Shown in pieces: positions 9,563-18,071 of a DNA stretch of 64,000 nt (position 1 is the first letter of the stretch; every line of letters begins with the position of its first letter). Source of the DNA: Maribacter arenosus. GTDB lineage: Bacteria > Bacteroidota > Bacteroidia > Flavobacteriales > Flavobacteriaceae. The position numbers and the translations under genes were made by a program. The stretch lies in the NCBI RefSeq assembly GCF_014610845.1, contig NZ_JABTCG010000001.1, forward strand, positions 868,001 through 932,000, read 5' to 3'. The notes beneath the pieces are model-generated. The model was given only the letters and a program-made list of their open reading frames with translations. It ran no database searches and was not told where the DNA came from.

Positions 9563-11404
9563 ATGAAAAAACAGTTCCCATTAATTTCCTTAGTAGTATT
9601 CCTTTTACTCAACATAATTAACTCCCAGGCCCAAATGGCCGAACAGGCGGCACCCAAATTTAAAGATGGGGAGGCACAGGTAATTCCCGCTTTTGAGGAT
9701 ACCTCCAAGTGGATCCGTCACGACCTATGGGTAGCCACTGAATTCGATTCCGACGGGGATATGAAACCCGACCGTATGCATGTCAGTGTCACCCGACCCG
9801 AGCAAACAGAAACAGAAGGACTCAAACTACCCGTTATTTACGTTTCAAGTCCTTATTTCGCTGGGGTCGCCCCCGATATCGACGGAGTTTTTTGGGATGT
9901 ACGACATGAGCTCGGTGAAATGGGCAAGGAACGGGTACATCCCGAGGTTGTCCGAATTGGGAAACGACCCATAATTTCCAATTCCCATATAAATACTTGG
10001 GTGCCCCGAGGGTACATCGTGGTACATTCATCCTCTCCGGGGACTGGACTATCCGAAGGGGCACCAACAGTTGGGGGAGATAACGAATCTTTGGCACCTA
10101 AAGCCGTTATTGATTGGCTATGTGGACGTATTCCGGGGTACACCACCCCTGATGGTACTGAAACCATAGCGGCTTATTGGTCAACAGGAAAAGTTGGGAT
10201 GACCGGGACATCCTATAATGGCACCATTCCCTTGGCAGCGGCAACTACCGGTGTTGATGGCCTTGAAGCCATCATCCCTATTGCACCTAACACTTCTTAT
10301 TATCATTATTACCGATCGAACGGATTGGTACGTTCCCCCGGGGGGTATTTGGGGGAGGATATCGATGTGCTCTATGATTACATTCATAGTGGGGATGAGT
10401 CCAAACGCGCTGGTAACAATGCCAGGATCCGGGATACCGAAATGAAAAACGGAATGGATCGGATTACCGGGGATTACAATGACTTTTGGGCGGGGCGTGA
10501 CTATCTAAACGATATGAAACCTATGAAAGCGGCCTTATTGATGTCTCACGGTTTTAACGATTGGAACGTAATGCCCGAACATAGTTATCGAATTTATAAG
10601 GCAGCCAAGGAAAAAGGGTTACCAGCCCAGATCTATTACCACCAAAATGGCCATGGAGGACCGCCACCCATGAAAATGATGAACCGTTGGTTTACACGGT
10701 ATTTACATGGTATAGAAAATGGCGTGGAAAATGAACCCAAGGCCTGGATCGTACGTGAGAATGCTGACGAGACCGATCCTACCCCCTATGCCGAATACCC
10801 AAATCCAGATGCCTTGCCAGTAGAACTACACCTAAGTCCCGGGGCACCGGAAAAAGGGAAATTGACTTTAGGAAAGACCAAGACCAAAACCAAGGAAACC
10901 TTGGTCGATGATTATTCCTATTCAGGAGCTTCTTTAGCCAAAATGGAAAATACGAAACATCGTTTATTATACATAACCCCCGAACTCAAAGAAGCCGTAC
11001 ATATATCAGGCACCCCACGGATAACGGTTACTTTGGCGAGTAGCAAACCAGCTGCGAATCTTTCCATTTGGTTGGTATCCCTTCCTTGGAACGAAGGTGA
11101 AAACGTAAAAATCACGGATAATATCATTACCCGGGGTTGGGCCGATCCGCAGAACCACAAGTCATTGACCAAAAGTGAGCCCTTGCAACCGGGGAAATTC
11201 TATGAGGTAACCTTTGATTTAATGCCCGATGATCAGATTATTCCAAAAGGGCAACATATAGGACTAATGATTTTCTCGAGTGACCAAGAGTTCACCCTTT
11301 GGCCAACACCTGGAACGGAACTTACCATTGATCTGGATCGGACCCATTTAAGTCTACCCGTAGTCGGAGGTGTTGAGACCTTAACAAAGGCCATGACAAA
11401 ATAA
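9563..11404 (+). CDS. Secreted CocE/NonD or Xaa-Pro dipeptidyl-peptidase-like hydrolase
   Basis: This 613-residue exported alpha/beta-hydrolase belongs to the S15/CocE group, which cleaves X-Pro dipeptides or acyl esters. MKKQFPLISLVVFLLLNIINSQAQ is a signal peptide with a likely cut after AQ. The nucleophile elbow GMTGTSYNG places the serine at about residue 217. SHGFNDWNVMPEHS supplies the Asp region and YHQNGHGG a candidate histidine. The C-terminal 200 residues form the jelly-roll domain typical of X-Pro dipeptidyl-peptidase C-termini. The ATG at 9563 is preferred over 9512 because it starts the signal peptide and lies after a -7-like TAATCTTG at 9547. It converges on purC with only ten bases between stops. 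Confidence 0.85.
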   Translation: MKKQFPLISLVVFLLLNIINSQAQMAEQAAPKFKDGEAQVIPAFEDTSKWIRHDLWVATEFDSDGDMKPDRMHVSVTRPEQTETEGLKLPVIYVSSPYFAGVAPDIDGVFWDVRHELGEMGKERVHPEVVRIGKRPIISNSHINTWVPRGYIVVHSSSPGTGLSEGAPTVGGDNESLAPKAVIDWLCGRIPGYTTPDGTETIAAYWSTGKVGMTGTSYNGTIPLAAATTGVDGLEAIIPIAPNTSYYHYYRSNGLVRSPGGYLGEDIDVLYDYIHSGDESKRAGNNARIRDTEMKNGMDRITGDYNDFWAGRDYLNDMKPMKAALLMSHGFNDWNVMPEHSYRIYKAAKEKGLPAQIYYHQNGHGGPPPMKMMNRWFTRYLHGIENGVENEPKAWIVRENADETDPTPYAEYPNPDALPVELHLSPGAPEKGKLTLGKTKTKTKETLVDDYSYSGASLAKMENTKHRLLYITPELKEAVHISGTPRITVTLASSKPAANLSIWLVSLPWNEGENVKITDNIITRGWADPQNHKSLTKSEPLQPGKFYEVTFDLMPDDQIIPKGQHIGLMIFSSDQEFTLWPTPGTELTIDLDRTHLSLPVVGGVETLTKAMTK

Positions 11405-11414
11405 AGAAAGAGTA

Positions 11415-12371
11415 CTATTTTATTTTCAGCAAATAGTCGAGAACATTGTTCTCAATACGTTCATGGATATTTGAAATATCCGCTTTTACAAAGGTTTCCC
11501 CTGTAATATTCTCATAAAGTTCGATATAACGGTCAGATACGGTTTCAATATATTCATCGGTCATTTCAGGTAATGTCTGTCCTTCCAATCCTTGAAAACC
11601 ATTGCTTATCAACCATTGACGAACAAATTCCTTCGAAAGTTGCTTTTGGGCTTCTCCCCTATTTTGACGATCCTGATATCCTTCGGCATAAAAATATCGA
11701 GAGGAATCTGGAGTATGAATTTCATCGATCAATACAATCTTTCCCTGTTTGGTCTTTCCGAATTCATATTTGGTATCGACTAAGATCAAGCCCCTTTTGG
11801 CTGCAATCTCCGTACCCCTCTGAAATAAGGCCTTGGTATACTTTTCAAGTACGGTGTAATCCGCTTCGGTTACGATACCTCTTTTTAAAATATCAGCCTT
11901 GGAAATATCCTCGTCATGGTTGCCCATTTGAGCCTTGGTCGCTGGAGTGATGATAGGCTCTGGAAACTTGTCGTTCTCTTTCATTCCATCTGGCATGGGA
12001 ACGCCACAAAGCATTCTTTTGCCAGCTTTGTACTCGCGAGCAGCATGACCAGAAAGATAGCCTCGAATAACCATTTCTACCTTATAAGGCTCGCAGGCAT
12101 AACCTATAGCTACATTAGGATCTGGGGTTGCCAATAGCCAATTGGGGACAATATCCTTGGTATCTTCCATCATCTTGGTGGCGATCTGATTCAAAATTTG
12201 CCCTTTATAAGGAATACCTTTGGGCATCACCACATCAAAAGCGGAGAGTCGGTCAGTAGCGATCATCACCAAAATATCTTCTTCCAGGCGATATACTTCC
12301 CGTACTTTACCTTTATAAACACTTTGTTGACCTGGAAAATTGAAATCTGTATTCGTTATCGTATTGCCCAT
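11415..12371 (-). CDS. purC: Phosphoribosylaminoimidazole-succinocarboxamide synthase
   Basis: This 318-residue SAICAR synthetase is the de novo purine enzyme joining CAIR and aspartate with ATP. The N-terminus has [27 protein letters not shown], the usual nucleotide-binding start. [19 protein letters not shown] and [30 protein letters not shown] are strongly conserved substrate and Mg-ATP segments. It is longer than the 240-residue E. coli form, as is usual in Bacteroidota. It is the second gene of a minus-strand pair, nine bases after phoH. Confidence 0.95.
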   Translation of the reverse strand: MGNTITNTDFNFPGQQSVYKGKVREVYRLEEDILVMIATDRLSAFDVVMPKGIPYKGQILNQIATKMMEDTKDIVPNWLLATPDPNVAIGYACEPYKVEMVIRGYLSGHAAREYKAGKRMLCGVPMPDGMKENDKFPEPIITPATKAQMGNHDEDISKADILKRGIVTEADYTVLEKYTKALFQRGTEIAAKRGLILVDTKYEFGKTKQGKIVLIDEIHTPDSSRYFYAEGYQDRQNRGEAQKQLSKEFVRQWLISNGFQGLEGQTLPEMTDEYIETVSDRYIELYENITGETFVKADISNIHERIENNVLDYLLKIK

Positions 12372-12380
12372 GGGGTATGC

Positions 12381-13334
12381 TTAATTTTGATGTTCTATAT
12401 TCTTGTAGGCGTCTATCACTTTTTTCACCAGTTTATGGCGAATGACATCCTTGTCATCTAAATAAATCATAGAAATACCCTCCACATTCCCCAAGATCAA
12501 CAGCGCCTCTTTTAAACCTGAAATAATCCTTCTAGGTAAATCGATTTGCCCAGGATCTCCGGTAATCAGGAACTTGGCATTTTTACCCATTCGGGTAAGG
12601 AACATTTTCATCTGTGCATGTGTGGTATTCTGGGCTTCATCGAGGATGACGAAGGCATTATCCAATGTTCGTCCTCTCATAAAGGCCATTGGAGCAATCT
12701 GAATGGTTCCATTTTCAATCAAATGTGCCAATTTTTCAGTGGGAATCATATCCCTCAGGGCATCGTATAACGGCTGCATATAGGGATCTAATTTTTCTTT
12801 AAGGTCGCCTGGCAAGAATCCAAGATTTTCACCAGCTTCCACCGCAGGCCGGGTTAAAATAATCCGCTTTACCTGTTTTTCCTTTAGAGCCTTAACAGCT
12901 AAGGCTACCCCAGTATAGGTCTTTCCGGTACCAGCCGGACCAATGGCGAAAACCATATCATTATTATAGGAGGCATCTACCAATCTACGTTGGTTAACGG
13001 TCTGGGCCCTTATCAACCGGCCACTGACACCATGCACCAATACCTCCCCACTATTCTCAGGGGATGCATAATCCTCTTTGCCATTACTTGTCAATACCCT
13101 TTCTATAATGTTCTCGTCCAACTTGTTGTATTTTGCGAAATGTTGGGTAAGCATATCGAATCTTCTATCGAATTCCTCCAAAAGATCCTCGTCCCCATAG
13201 ACCTTAATCTTATTTCCCCGTGCCACGATCTTTAGCTTTGGGAAATACTTTTTTATGATATCAATGTTTTCATTTCCTTGTCCAAAAAACTCTCTTGGAC
13301 TAATTTCGATGAGCTCTAGAATTAGTTCGTTCAA
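12381..13334 (-). CDS. PhoH-family ATPase
   Basis: This 317-residue PhoH-type ATPase is a cytoplasmic P-loop protein linked to RNA metabolism in other bacteria. An N-terminal ~100-residue KH-like segment precedes the Walker A motif GPAGTGKTY. VILDEAQNTTHAQMKMFLTR gives the Walker B box and the following helix, and LITGDPGQIDLP is the PhoH signature. The first gene of an operon with purC, it is read from the divergent region at 13335-13461. Confidence 0.9.
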   Translation of the reverse strand: MNELILELIEISPREFFGQGNENIDIIKKYFPKLKIVARGNKIKVYGDEDLLEEFDRRFDMLTQHFAKYNKLDENIIERVLTSNGKEDYASPENSGEVLVHGVSGRLIRAQTVNQRRLVDASYNNDMVFAIGPAGTGKTYTGVALAVKALKEKQVKRIILTRPAVEAGENLGFLPGDLKEKLDPYMQPLYDALRDMIPTEKLAHLIENGTIQIAPMAFMRGRTLDNAFVILDEAQNTTHAQMKMFLTRMGKNAKFLITGDPGQIDLPRRIISGLKEALLILGNVEGISMIYLDDKDVIRHKLVKKVIDAYKNIEHQN

Positions 13335-13371
13335 AAAATATTGGGTTGTTAAATTAAAGCCAGGAATAATA

Positions 13372-13402
13372 TTTCGTACGGCTGTTTTTTTGTTTAATTT
13401 TG
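13372..13402 (+). promoter_or_regulatory. Candidate promoter for the SAM hydrolase gene
   Basis: TAATTTTG at 13395-13402 fits TAnnTTTG, and TTTC at 13372-13375 lies 19 bases upstream, the expected -33 spacing. On the opposite strand TAAGTTTG (plus-strand 13408-13415) could serve phoH, so this short divergent region may hold overlapping promoters. Confidence 0.45.
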
Positions 13403-13461
13403 TTTAACAAACTTAAGTAAAATTTCAGTTTGACGAACCAAAAACATATCAACATTGCTGC

Positions 13462-14292
13462 ATGGCAATTATTACATTAACTACCGATTTTGGATTAAAA
13501 GATCATTTTGTGGGCGCATTGAAGGGTGCCGTCTACAAAGAACTTCAAGAAGCCAGGATTGTTGATATTTCACACAACATAAGTCCGTTCAACATTCAAG
13601 AATGTGCTTACATTCTAAAAAACTCCTATAAAAGTTTTCCGGAAGGCACTATCCATATCGTTGGTGTTGACTCGGAAGCCACCCCAGAGAACCAACATAT
13701 TGTCGTACTGGTCGATGGGCATTATTTCATCACCGCCAATAATGGGGTGATCGGTCTTATTATTTCTGAGATAAAACCGCAAAAGGTTATTGAAATCAAT
13801 TTGCCAAATACCGTTAACGGACCTTTTCCCGTGCTCGATGTTTTTGTGAAAGTAGCCTGTCATATCGTTCGTGGTGGTACCTTGGAGGTGGTTGGCAAGC
13901 CCTTTGAAGGGCTAAAGGACCTAAAGGATTTCTCGCCAAGAATCACCGATGACGGTAAAAAAATAGTAGGTAGCATCATTTATATCGACCATTATGGTAA
14001 TGTGGTGACCAATATCCAGAAAAGCCTGTTCGAGGCGTATAGAAAAGGGCGATCCTTTGAATTACATGCCAGGACCAGTTCAATTACCAAAATCCTTAAT
14101 AATTATGGTGAAATCGTTAATTACGATCTGGATCGGACCAAGAGAAAAGGGGCAGGGGATTTACTGGCTCTTTTCAATTCATCGGACTATATAGAACTCG
14201 CTATTTATAAAAGCAATTTGAAAACCGTTGGTGGGGCTTCTACCCTATTGGGGTTGGATTATCGGGACACCATCACCATTAACTTTTTGTAA
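13462..14292 (+). CDS. S-adenosyl-L-methionine hydrolase (adenosine-forming), DUF62/SAM hydroxide adenosyltransferase family
   Basis: This 276-residue member of the chlorinase/fluorinase-related family hydrolyses SAM to adenosine and methionine in its common bacterial form. The N-terminus IITLTTDFGLKDHFVGALKG carries the conserved Asp, DISHNISPFNI is the second signature, and IYIDHYGNVVTNI lies in the C-terminal domain. It lacks the extra loop typical of the fluorinase, so halogenation is unlikely. The ATG of the next gene directly follows its stop, indicating co-translation. Confidence 0.88.
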   Translation: MAIITLTTDFGLKDHFVGALKGAVYKELQEARIVDISHNISPFNIQECAYILKNSYKSFPEGTIHIVGVDSEATPENQHIVVLVDGHYFITANNGVIGLIISEIKPQKVIEINLPNTVNGPFPVLDVFVKVACHIVRGGTLEVVGKPFEGLKDLKDFSPRITDDGKKIVGSIIYIDHYGNVVTNIQKSLFEAYRKGRSFELHARTSSITKILNNYGEIVNYDLDRTKRKGAGDLLALFNSSDYIELAIYKSNLKTVGGASTLLGLDYRDTITINFL

Positions 14293-14577
14293 ATGTTGGT
14301 ACGCATCGTAAAATTGACTTTCAAAACAGCCCATATTGCGGCTTTTGAGCAGATTTTTGATTCGTCCTATCCTTTAATAACGGATTTTGAAGGTTGTATT
14401 TCCCTGGAATTACTACAGGATGTATCCCATCCCAATATCTTCTTTACCTATAGTCAATGGGAAAGCGAAGCCCATCTAAACGCCTACAGGAATTCCGACC
14501 TTTTCAAAGGGGTTTGGGGTACCACCAAAAAATTGTTCAAGGACAAACCGGAAGCTTGGAGTGTTGTTAAAAAGTAA
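14293..14577 (+). CDS. Antibiotic-biosynthesis-monooxygenase (ABM) fold protein
   Basis: This 94-residue protein has the ferredoxin-like dimeric alpha/beta-barrel pattern of the ABM family: MLVRIVKLTFK at the first strand, then a helix, a Cys-containing strand GCISLELLQD, and FFTYSQWESEAHLNAYRNSDLFKG. Family members range from quinol or heme monooxygenases to small binding proteins, so the role is open. It starts on the base after the SAM hydrolase stop, so the two are made together. A link to SAM or adenosine metabolism is inference. Confidence 0.8.
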   Translation: MLVRIVKLTFKTAHIAAFEQIFDSSYPLITDFEGCISLELLQDVSHPNIFFTYSQWESEAHLNAYRNSDLFKGVWGTTKKLFKDKPEAWSVVKK

Positions 14578-14953
14578 GGAAACCCCATAACTCAAGATTG
14601 ATTCGACGAATTGACCCTCCATAGCGATATAGGAATTGTTCGACTTATAAACATCCTCTAAAATAGAAGGATGACTTTTAGATTTGTCAGGACAAATAAT
14701 ATATATTTAAAATTTGACTCTTTCCCGTAAGTATGGGGGATTGAAACAATAATGCTTATTGGATTTACATATACCCGACTGAATTTCAAATAACCAATTT
14801 GGATGGGGAAGTGTTAATAAGTTTGTTTCTTTAGAAAGGACAATTAAAATATCTTTGTTTGACTGCCAAAGGCAGGTTCAATCAATTATTAGGGGTCCAC
14901 ATCCTAATGAAATCAAATCGAACATAAAGTAATTCAGAAAAAAAGAACATCGA
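14578..14953. other. Intergenic region before dnaN
   Basis: The 376 bases hold no gene. Visible structure includes CATCCT/AGGATG arms at 14652-14673 (a weak hairpin that might end the upstream operon) and ATTTGTC-AG-GACAAAT, a perfect inverted repeat at 14682-14697. A CTGCC-AAA-GGCAG hairpin at 14863-14875 lies within the probable dnaN leader. The dnaN promoter is listed separately. Confidence 0.5.
14826..14857 (+). promoter_or_regulatory. Candidate dnaN promoter
   Basis: TATCTTTG at 14850-14857 is a perfect Bacteroidota -7 box. TTTC at 14826-14829, 20 bases upstream, is a three-of-four -33 match. The leader to the ATG at 14954 would be close to 90 bases and would begin with a small hairpin. 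Confidence 0.5.
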
Positions 14954-16072
14954 ATGAAATTTATAGTATCAAGTACTTATTTGCTTAAACAATTACAGGT
15001 TTTAGGAGGGGTGATCAATAATAGTAATACCTTACCTATCCTAGATAATTTTCTATTTGATTTACAACAAAAAAAATTAACTGTTTCGGCTTCCGATCTT
15101 GAAACCACCATGAGTACGGAACTCGAAGTAGATTCGGACAATGAAGGAACGATCGCTGTACCCGCCAAATTATTGCTAGAGATATTAAAGACATTCCCTG
15201 AGCAACCATTAACCTTTGTCGTGGAAGACAACAATACGGTTGAGATCAGTTCCAACCACGGTAAATATGCCTTGGCCTATGCCGATGGGGCCGAATTTCC
15301 AAAAGCTGTAGAATTGGCCAGTCCTAGTACTACCACCATTATGGGTGACATTTTGGCAACGGCTATCAACAAAACCATATTCGCTGCGGGTAATGATGAT
15401 TTAAGACCCGTAATGAGCGGTGTATTCTTTCAGTTCTCCCCTGAACATCTGACTTTTGTGGCCACAGACGCCCACAAATTGGTAAAATATCAAAGAGCGG
15501 ATGTTAGTGCTTCGCAAGTAGCGGAATTCATTATGCCCAAAAAACCATTGAACCTTTTGAAAGGAATATTGGCCGGCAGTGAATCTGAAGTGACCATTGA
15601 GTATAATGATAGCAATGCCAAATTCAGTTTTGAGAATACGGAATTGATTTGTAGGCTGATCGATGGTAAATATCCTAATTATGAAGCGGTGATTCCGAAG
15701 GAAAACCCGAACAGACTGACCATCTCTAGGAATCAGTTTTTAAGTTCAGTGAGAAGGGTTTCCATTTTCTCTAACAAAACTACCCATCAGATCCGATTGA
15801 AGATTGCAGGGGCCGAACTGAATATTTCGGCTGAGGATATCGATTATAGCAATAAGGCGGAAGAAAGGCTTACCTGTTCGTACCAAGGCGATGATATGCA
15901 AATCGGCTTCAATTCAAGGTTTCTGACCGAAATGCTCAATAACTTGGGTTCTGAGGAAGTGTCCTTGGAAATGAGCTTACCCAATAGAGCAGGAATACTT
16001 ACCCCCATCGACGGATTGGATGAAGGGGAGCATGTAACCATGCTGGTTATGCCTGTTATGTTGAATAATTAA
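14954..16072 (+). CDS. dnaN: DNA polymerase III beta subunit (sliding clamp)
   Basis: This 372-residue clamp is made of three successive topologically similar domains of about 120 residues. The dimer encircles DNA and tethers the replicative polymerase. The start MKFIVSSTYLLKQLQVLGGVI and the segments NTLPILDNFLFD, RPVMSGVFFQF and FIMPKKPLNLLKG match the family, as does the end MLVMPVMLNN. It is a single gene here; dnaA, recF and the origin are not in the window. Confidence 0.96.
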   Translation: MKFIVSSTYLLKQLQVLGGVINNSNTLPILDNFLFDLQQKKLTVSASDLETTMSTELEVDSDNEGTIAVPAKLLLEILKTFPEQPLTFVVEDNNTVEISSNHGKYALAYADGAEFPKAVELASPSTTTIMGDILATAINKTIFAAGNDDLRPVMSGVFFQFSPEHLTFVATDAHKLVKYQRADVSASQVAEFIMPKKPLNLLKGILAGSESEVTIEYNDSNAKFSFENTELICRLIDGKYPNYEAVIPKENPNRLTISRNQFLSSVRRVSIFSNKTTHQIRLKIAGAELNISAEDIDYSNKAEERLTCSYQGDDMQIGFNSRFLTEMLNNLGSEEVSLEMSLPNRAGILTPIDGLDEGEHVTMLVMPVMLNN

Positions 16073-16271
16073 ATGTTTTCAAGGCGGAATTTTTAATTGT
16101 TTATCCCTTTAATCACTGCGTTTTTTCCTACAATCGTTATCGTTTAATGGTAGTTGAACTGGGAGTTTTGTGCTACGTCGAATAATTTCCATTTTAGCTA
16201 TTACTCTATATTCTTAGGACTATTTTAGTTATGCTTTTAATAAGTATTAACTTTTATTAATTCCTATTATT

Positions 16272-16847
16272 ATGAAAAAAATAATTCTGCCCTTATTAAT
16301 ACTAGGGTTCCTTTTTACCTCCTGCGAAGGGGAAGATTTGAACTCCCAGATCGAGATGGATGCCATTGCGGCTAAGGCTAAAATCTCTAAAGAGAAGTCT
16401 GAAACGGAATCCAATTCCGAAGATGGAAACTGTGAAACGGCTTTTGGAAGGTATTGTTCTTGTGCGAGCCTAAATACTTGTTTTATCGACATGGATTACG
16501 GATTTAATCGTTGGGGATGGTCCGTTAGACTAGATAAGCATAGAACTGAACGCTTCGGTTTATACGCGGGAGTTGGCCAATGTGATATGAGTAAAGGGAC
16601 TCCAGTCGGTGGTATTGATGTAACATTCAATGAAGATGGAACCGTTACTCTTGGTGACTTTGAACCAAAATCTGGATACTCTCTAAAGGAGTTTCATTTC
16701 TATGCCGGTGACACAGAAGTTCCAATTGGAAAAAATGGAAGGACCACAGTTGCTCCAGGTCAATACTATAATGAAGGGGATTATAATAACGATGGTGTTG
16801 TTTATGTGATTATACACGCAGTCATCTGCGGAGATTTTGAGGAATAA
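16272..16847 (+). CDS. Cys-containing lipoprotein, hypothetical
   Basis: This 191-residue lipoprotein of unknown function has the signal MKKIILPLLILGFLFTSC followed by an acidic linker rich in Glu and Ser (residues ~20-52). The mature domain has a compact cysteine group (CETAFGRYCSCASLNTC) plus later cysteines in GQCDM and AVICGDF, suggesting disulfides. The second half is strand-rich (VTFNEDGTVTLGDF) and ends in an NDGVVYVIIHAVICG strand. The gene stands alone and is closed by a clear terminator. I do not recognise the family. Confidence 0.65.
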   Translation: MKKIILPLLILGFLFTSCEGEDLNSQIEMDAIAAKAKISKEKSETESNSEDGNCETAFGRYCSCASLNTCFIDMDYGFNRWGWSVRLDKHRTERFGLYAGVGQCDMSKGTPVGGIDVTFNEDGTVTLGDFEPKSGYSLKEFHFYAGDTEVPIGKNGRTTVAPGQYYNEGDYNNDGVVYVIIHAVICGDFEE

Positions 16848-16910
16848 GTATATTTTGATTCAGTAGATTGTACAGATATTTTGAATTGGGTATACTTTAT
16901 AAATTGTATA

Positions 16911-16939
16911 GGGTGGGTTTAAATACCCACCCTTTTTTT
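16911..16939 (+). terminator. Intrinsic terminator after the Cys-containing lipoprotein
   Basis: GGGTGGGT (16911-16918) pairs with ACCCACCC (16925-16932) around a six-base loop and is followed by seven T residues (16933-16939). Confidence 0.9.
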
Positions 16940-17068
16940 ATATAGGTATTACTTTTTTCAGTCAGGCTCTTGAATAATAGTGCTGCAAAATTGACTTATT
17001 AAAATTCCTATTAATAGCAGTTAGGAACACTATAGTAGGTGAACTTGCTATTTTTGAGTAAATGTAAG

Positions 17069-17434
17069 TTAAGAGATAAACCGTATCGTACCGAAATAAC
17101 TTGGAGATTCCCCATTGCTGGCCTTAACGGCATTCACGATGGGCATTATCAAGGAAAGGACCCCAGCAAATATCAGTAGCAATATACCCAATCCCAATAA
17201 CAGGATACTAGGTATGCCTATCACCACATAAAGTATTAGGCTCAATTGTAGATTGATGACCGATTTGCCATGTTCGTCCATTCCTAGTACAGCGTCTTTA
17301 TTAGTTAGCCAAAGGATCAAGGGTACGATCAGTCCGCCAAATCCGGTAACATAATCCAAATATTGGGTCAAGTGAGTAATGACGAGGAGTTGTCTATCTT
17401 CCCGTAATGCGATGTTTCGATTTATAATTTCCAT
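17069..17434 (-). CDS. DUF4870 family membrane protein
   Basis: This 121-residue integral membrane protein has three hydrophobic segments: one around FGGLIVPLILWL, then SLILYVVIGIPSILLLGLGI and LLIFAGVLSLIMPIV. The N-terminal HLTQYLDYVTGFGGLIVPL and the DEHGKSVINLQLS loop are the DUF4870 pattern. The function of the family is unknown. It is followed, in the direction of transcription, by about 220 bases to the next plus-strand gene. The coiled-coil protein upstream (17510-17929) has the same direction. Confidence 0.8.
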   Translation of the reverse strand: MEIINRNIALREDRQLLVITHLTQYLDYVTGFGGLIVPLILWLTNKDAVLGMDEHGKSVINLQLSLILYVVIGIPSILLLGLGILLLIFAGVLSLIMPIVNAVKASNGESPSYFGTIRFIS

Positions 17435-17509
17435 TTTTTTGATTGATTTAAGATGAATAACTATAAATACGACGCAAAAACCAACCTTTTGTTACACCTA
17501 CCAACGCAG

Positions 17510-17929
17510 CTATTTTTTCTTGACGAGTTTGGCAAGCTTCTCCTTGTCCTTGGCAATCGTCGTATTGAGTTTATCGATTTTGGCATTCATCTTTTCAATA
17601 TCAACAGGGGATAATTTACCCTTTTGGGTTCCTTTCTTTAGTTTATCCTGTATTGAAATAACCTTCTTTTCATTTTTGGAAATCGCTTTTTCTTTGGCTT
17701 TGATGTTATGGATCAATTTCTCCGCTCTTTTTTTCTCTTTTTCCTTTTTATTTGCTTCCTTTTCTGCCTTGGCCGCTTGTTTTTCTTCTTTTTCAACTTT
17801 TTTGATTACCTCTTTCCGTTCTTTGATCTCCTCCTCGGTCAGTATGGGTGTATTGCCATCCTCTAATTGGGCATAGGAAAAGTTGAAGCTAAAGAGCAAC
17901 ATCGCAGCGAATATGAATAATTGTTTCAT
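17510..17929 (-). CDS. Secreted Lys/Glu-rich coiled-coil protein
   Basis: This 139-residue protein has a signal peptide MKQLFIFAAMLLFSFNFSYAQ, so it is exported. The rest is almost entirely Lys, Glu and Ala in heptad-like order (KVEKEEKQAAKAEKEANKKE and onward), predicted to form one long coiled coil. No enzymatic motif is present. Such proteins occur in the flavobacterial periplasm without an assigned role. It may be co-transcribed with the DUF4870 gene 75 bases downstream. Confidence 0.65.
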   Translation of the reverse strand: MKQLFIFAAMLLFSFNFSYAQLEDGNTPILTEEEIKERKEVIKKVEKEEKQAAKAEKEANKKEKEKKRAEKLIHNIKAKEKAISKNEKKVISIQDKLKKGTQKGKLSPVDIEKMNAKIDKLNTTIAKDKEKLAKLVKKK

Positions 17930-18046
17930 CTTTTTAAGTCTATTTAATTAATGGTGAATTCAATAGATAAAATTAATACAAATTCCAAAGCAAACCCATT
18001 TTAAATCATATGCTAACCCAAAACAATTTATAATTCAGGATTTACC

Positions 18047-18054
18047 TATTTTTG
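18047..18054 (+). promoter_or_regulatory. -7 box for mnmE
   Basis: TATTTTTG fits TAnnTTTG and ends 17 bases before the mnmE ATG, implying a very short leader. I found no good -33 TTTG at the right distance. Confidence 0.4.
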
Positions 18055-18071
18055 CGTTCAAAGATTAGCCC

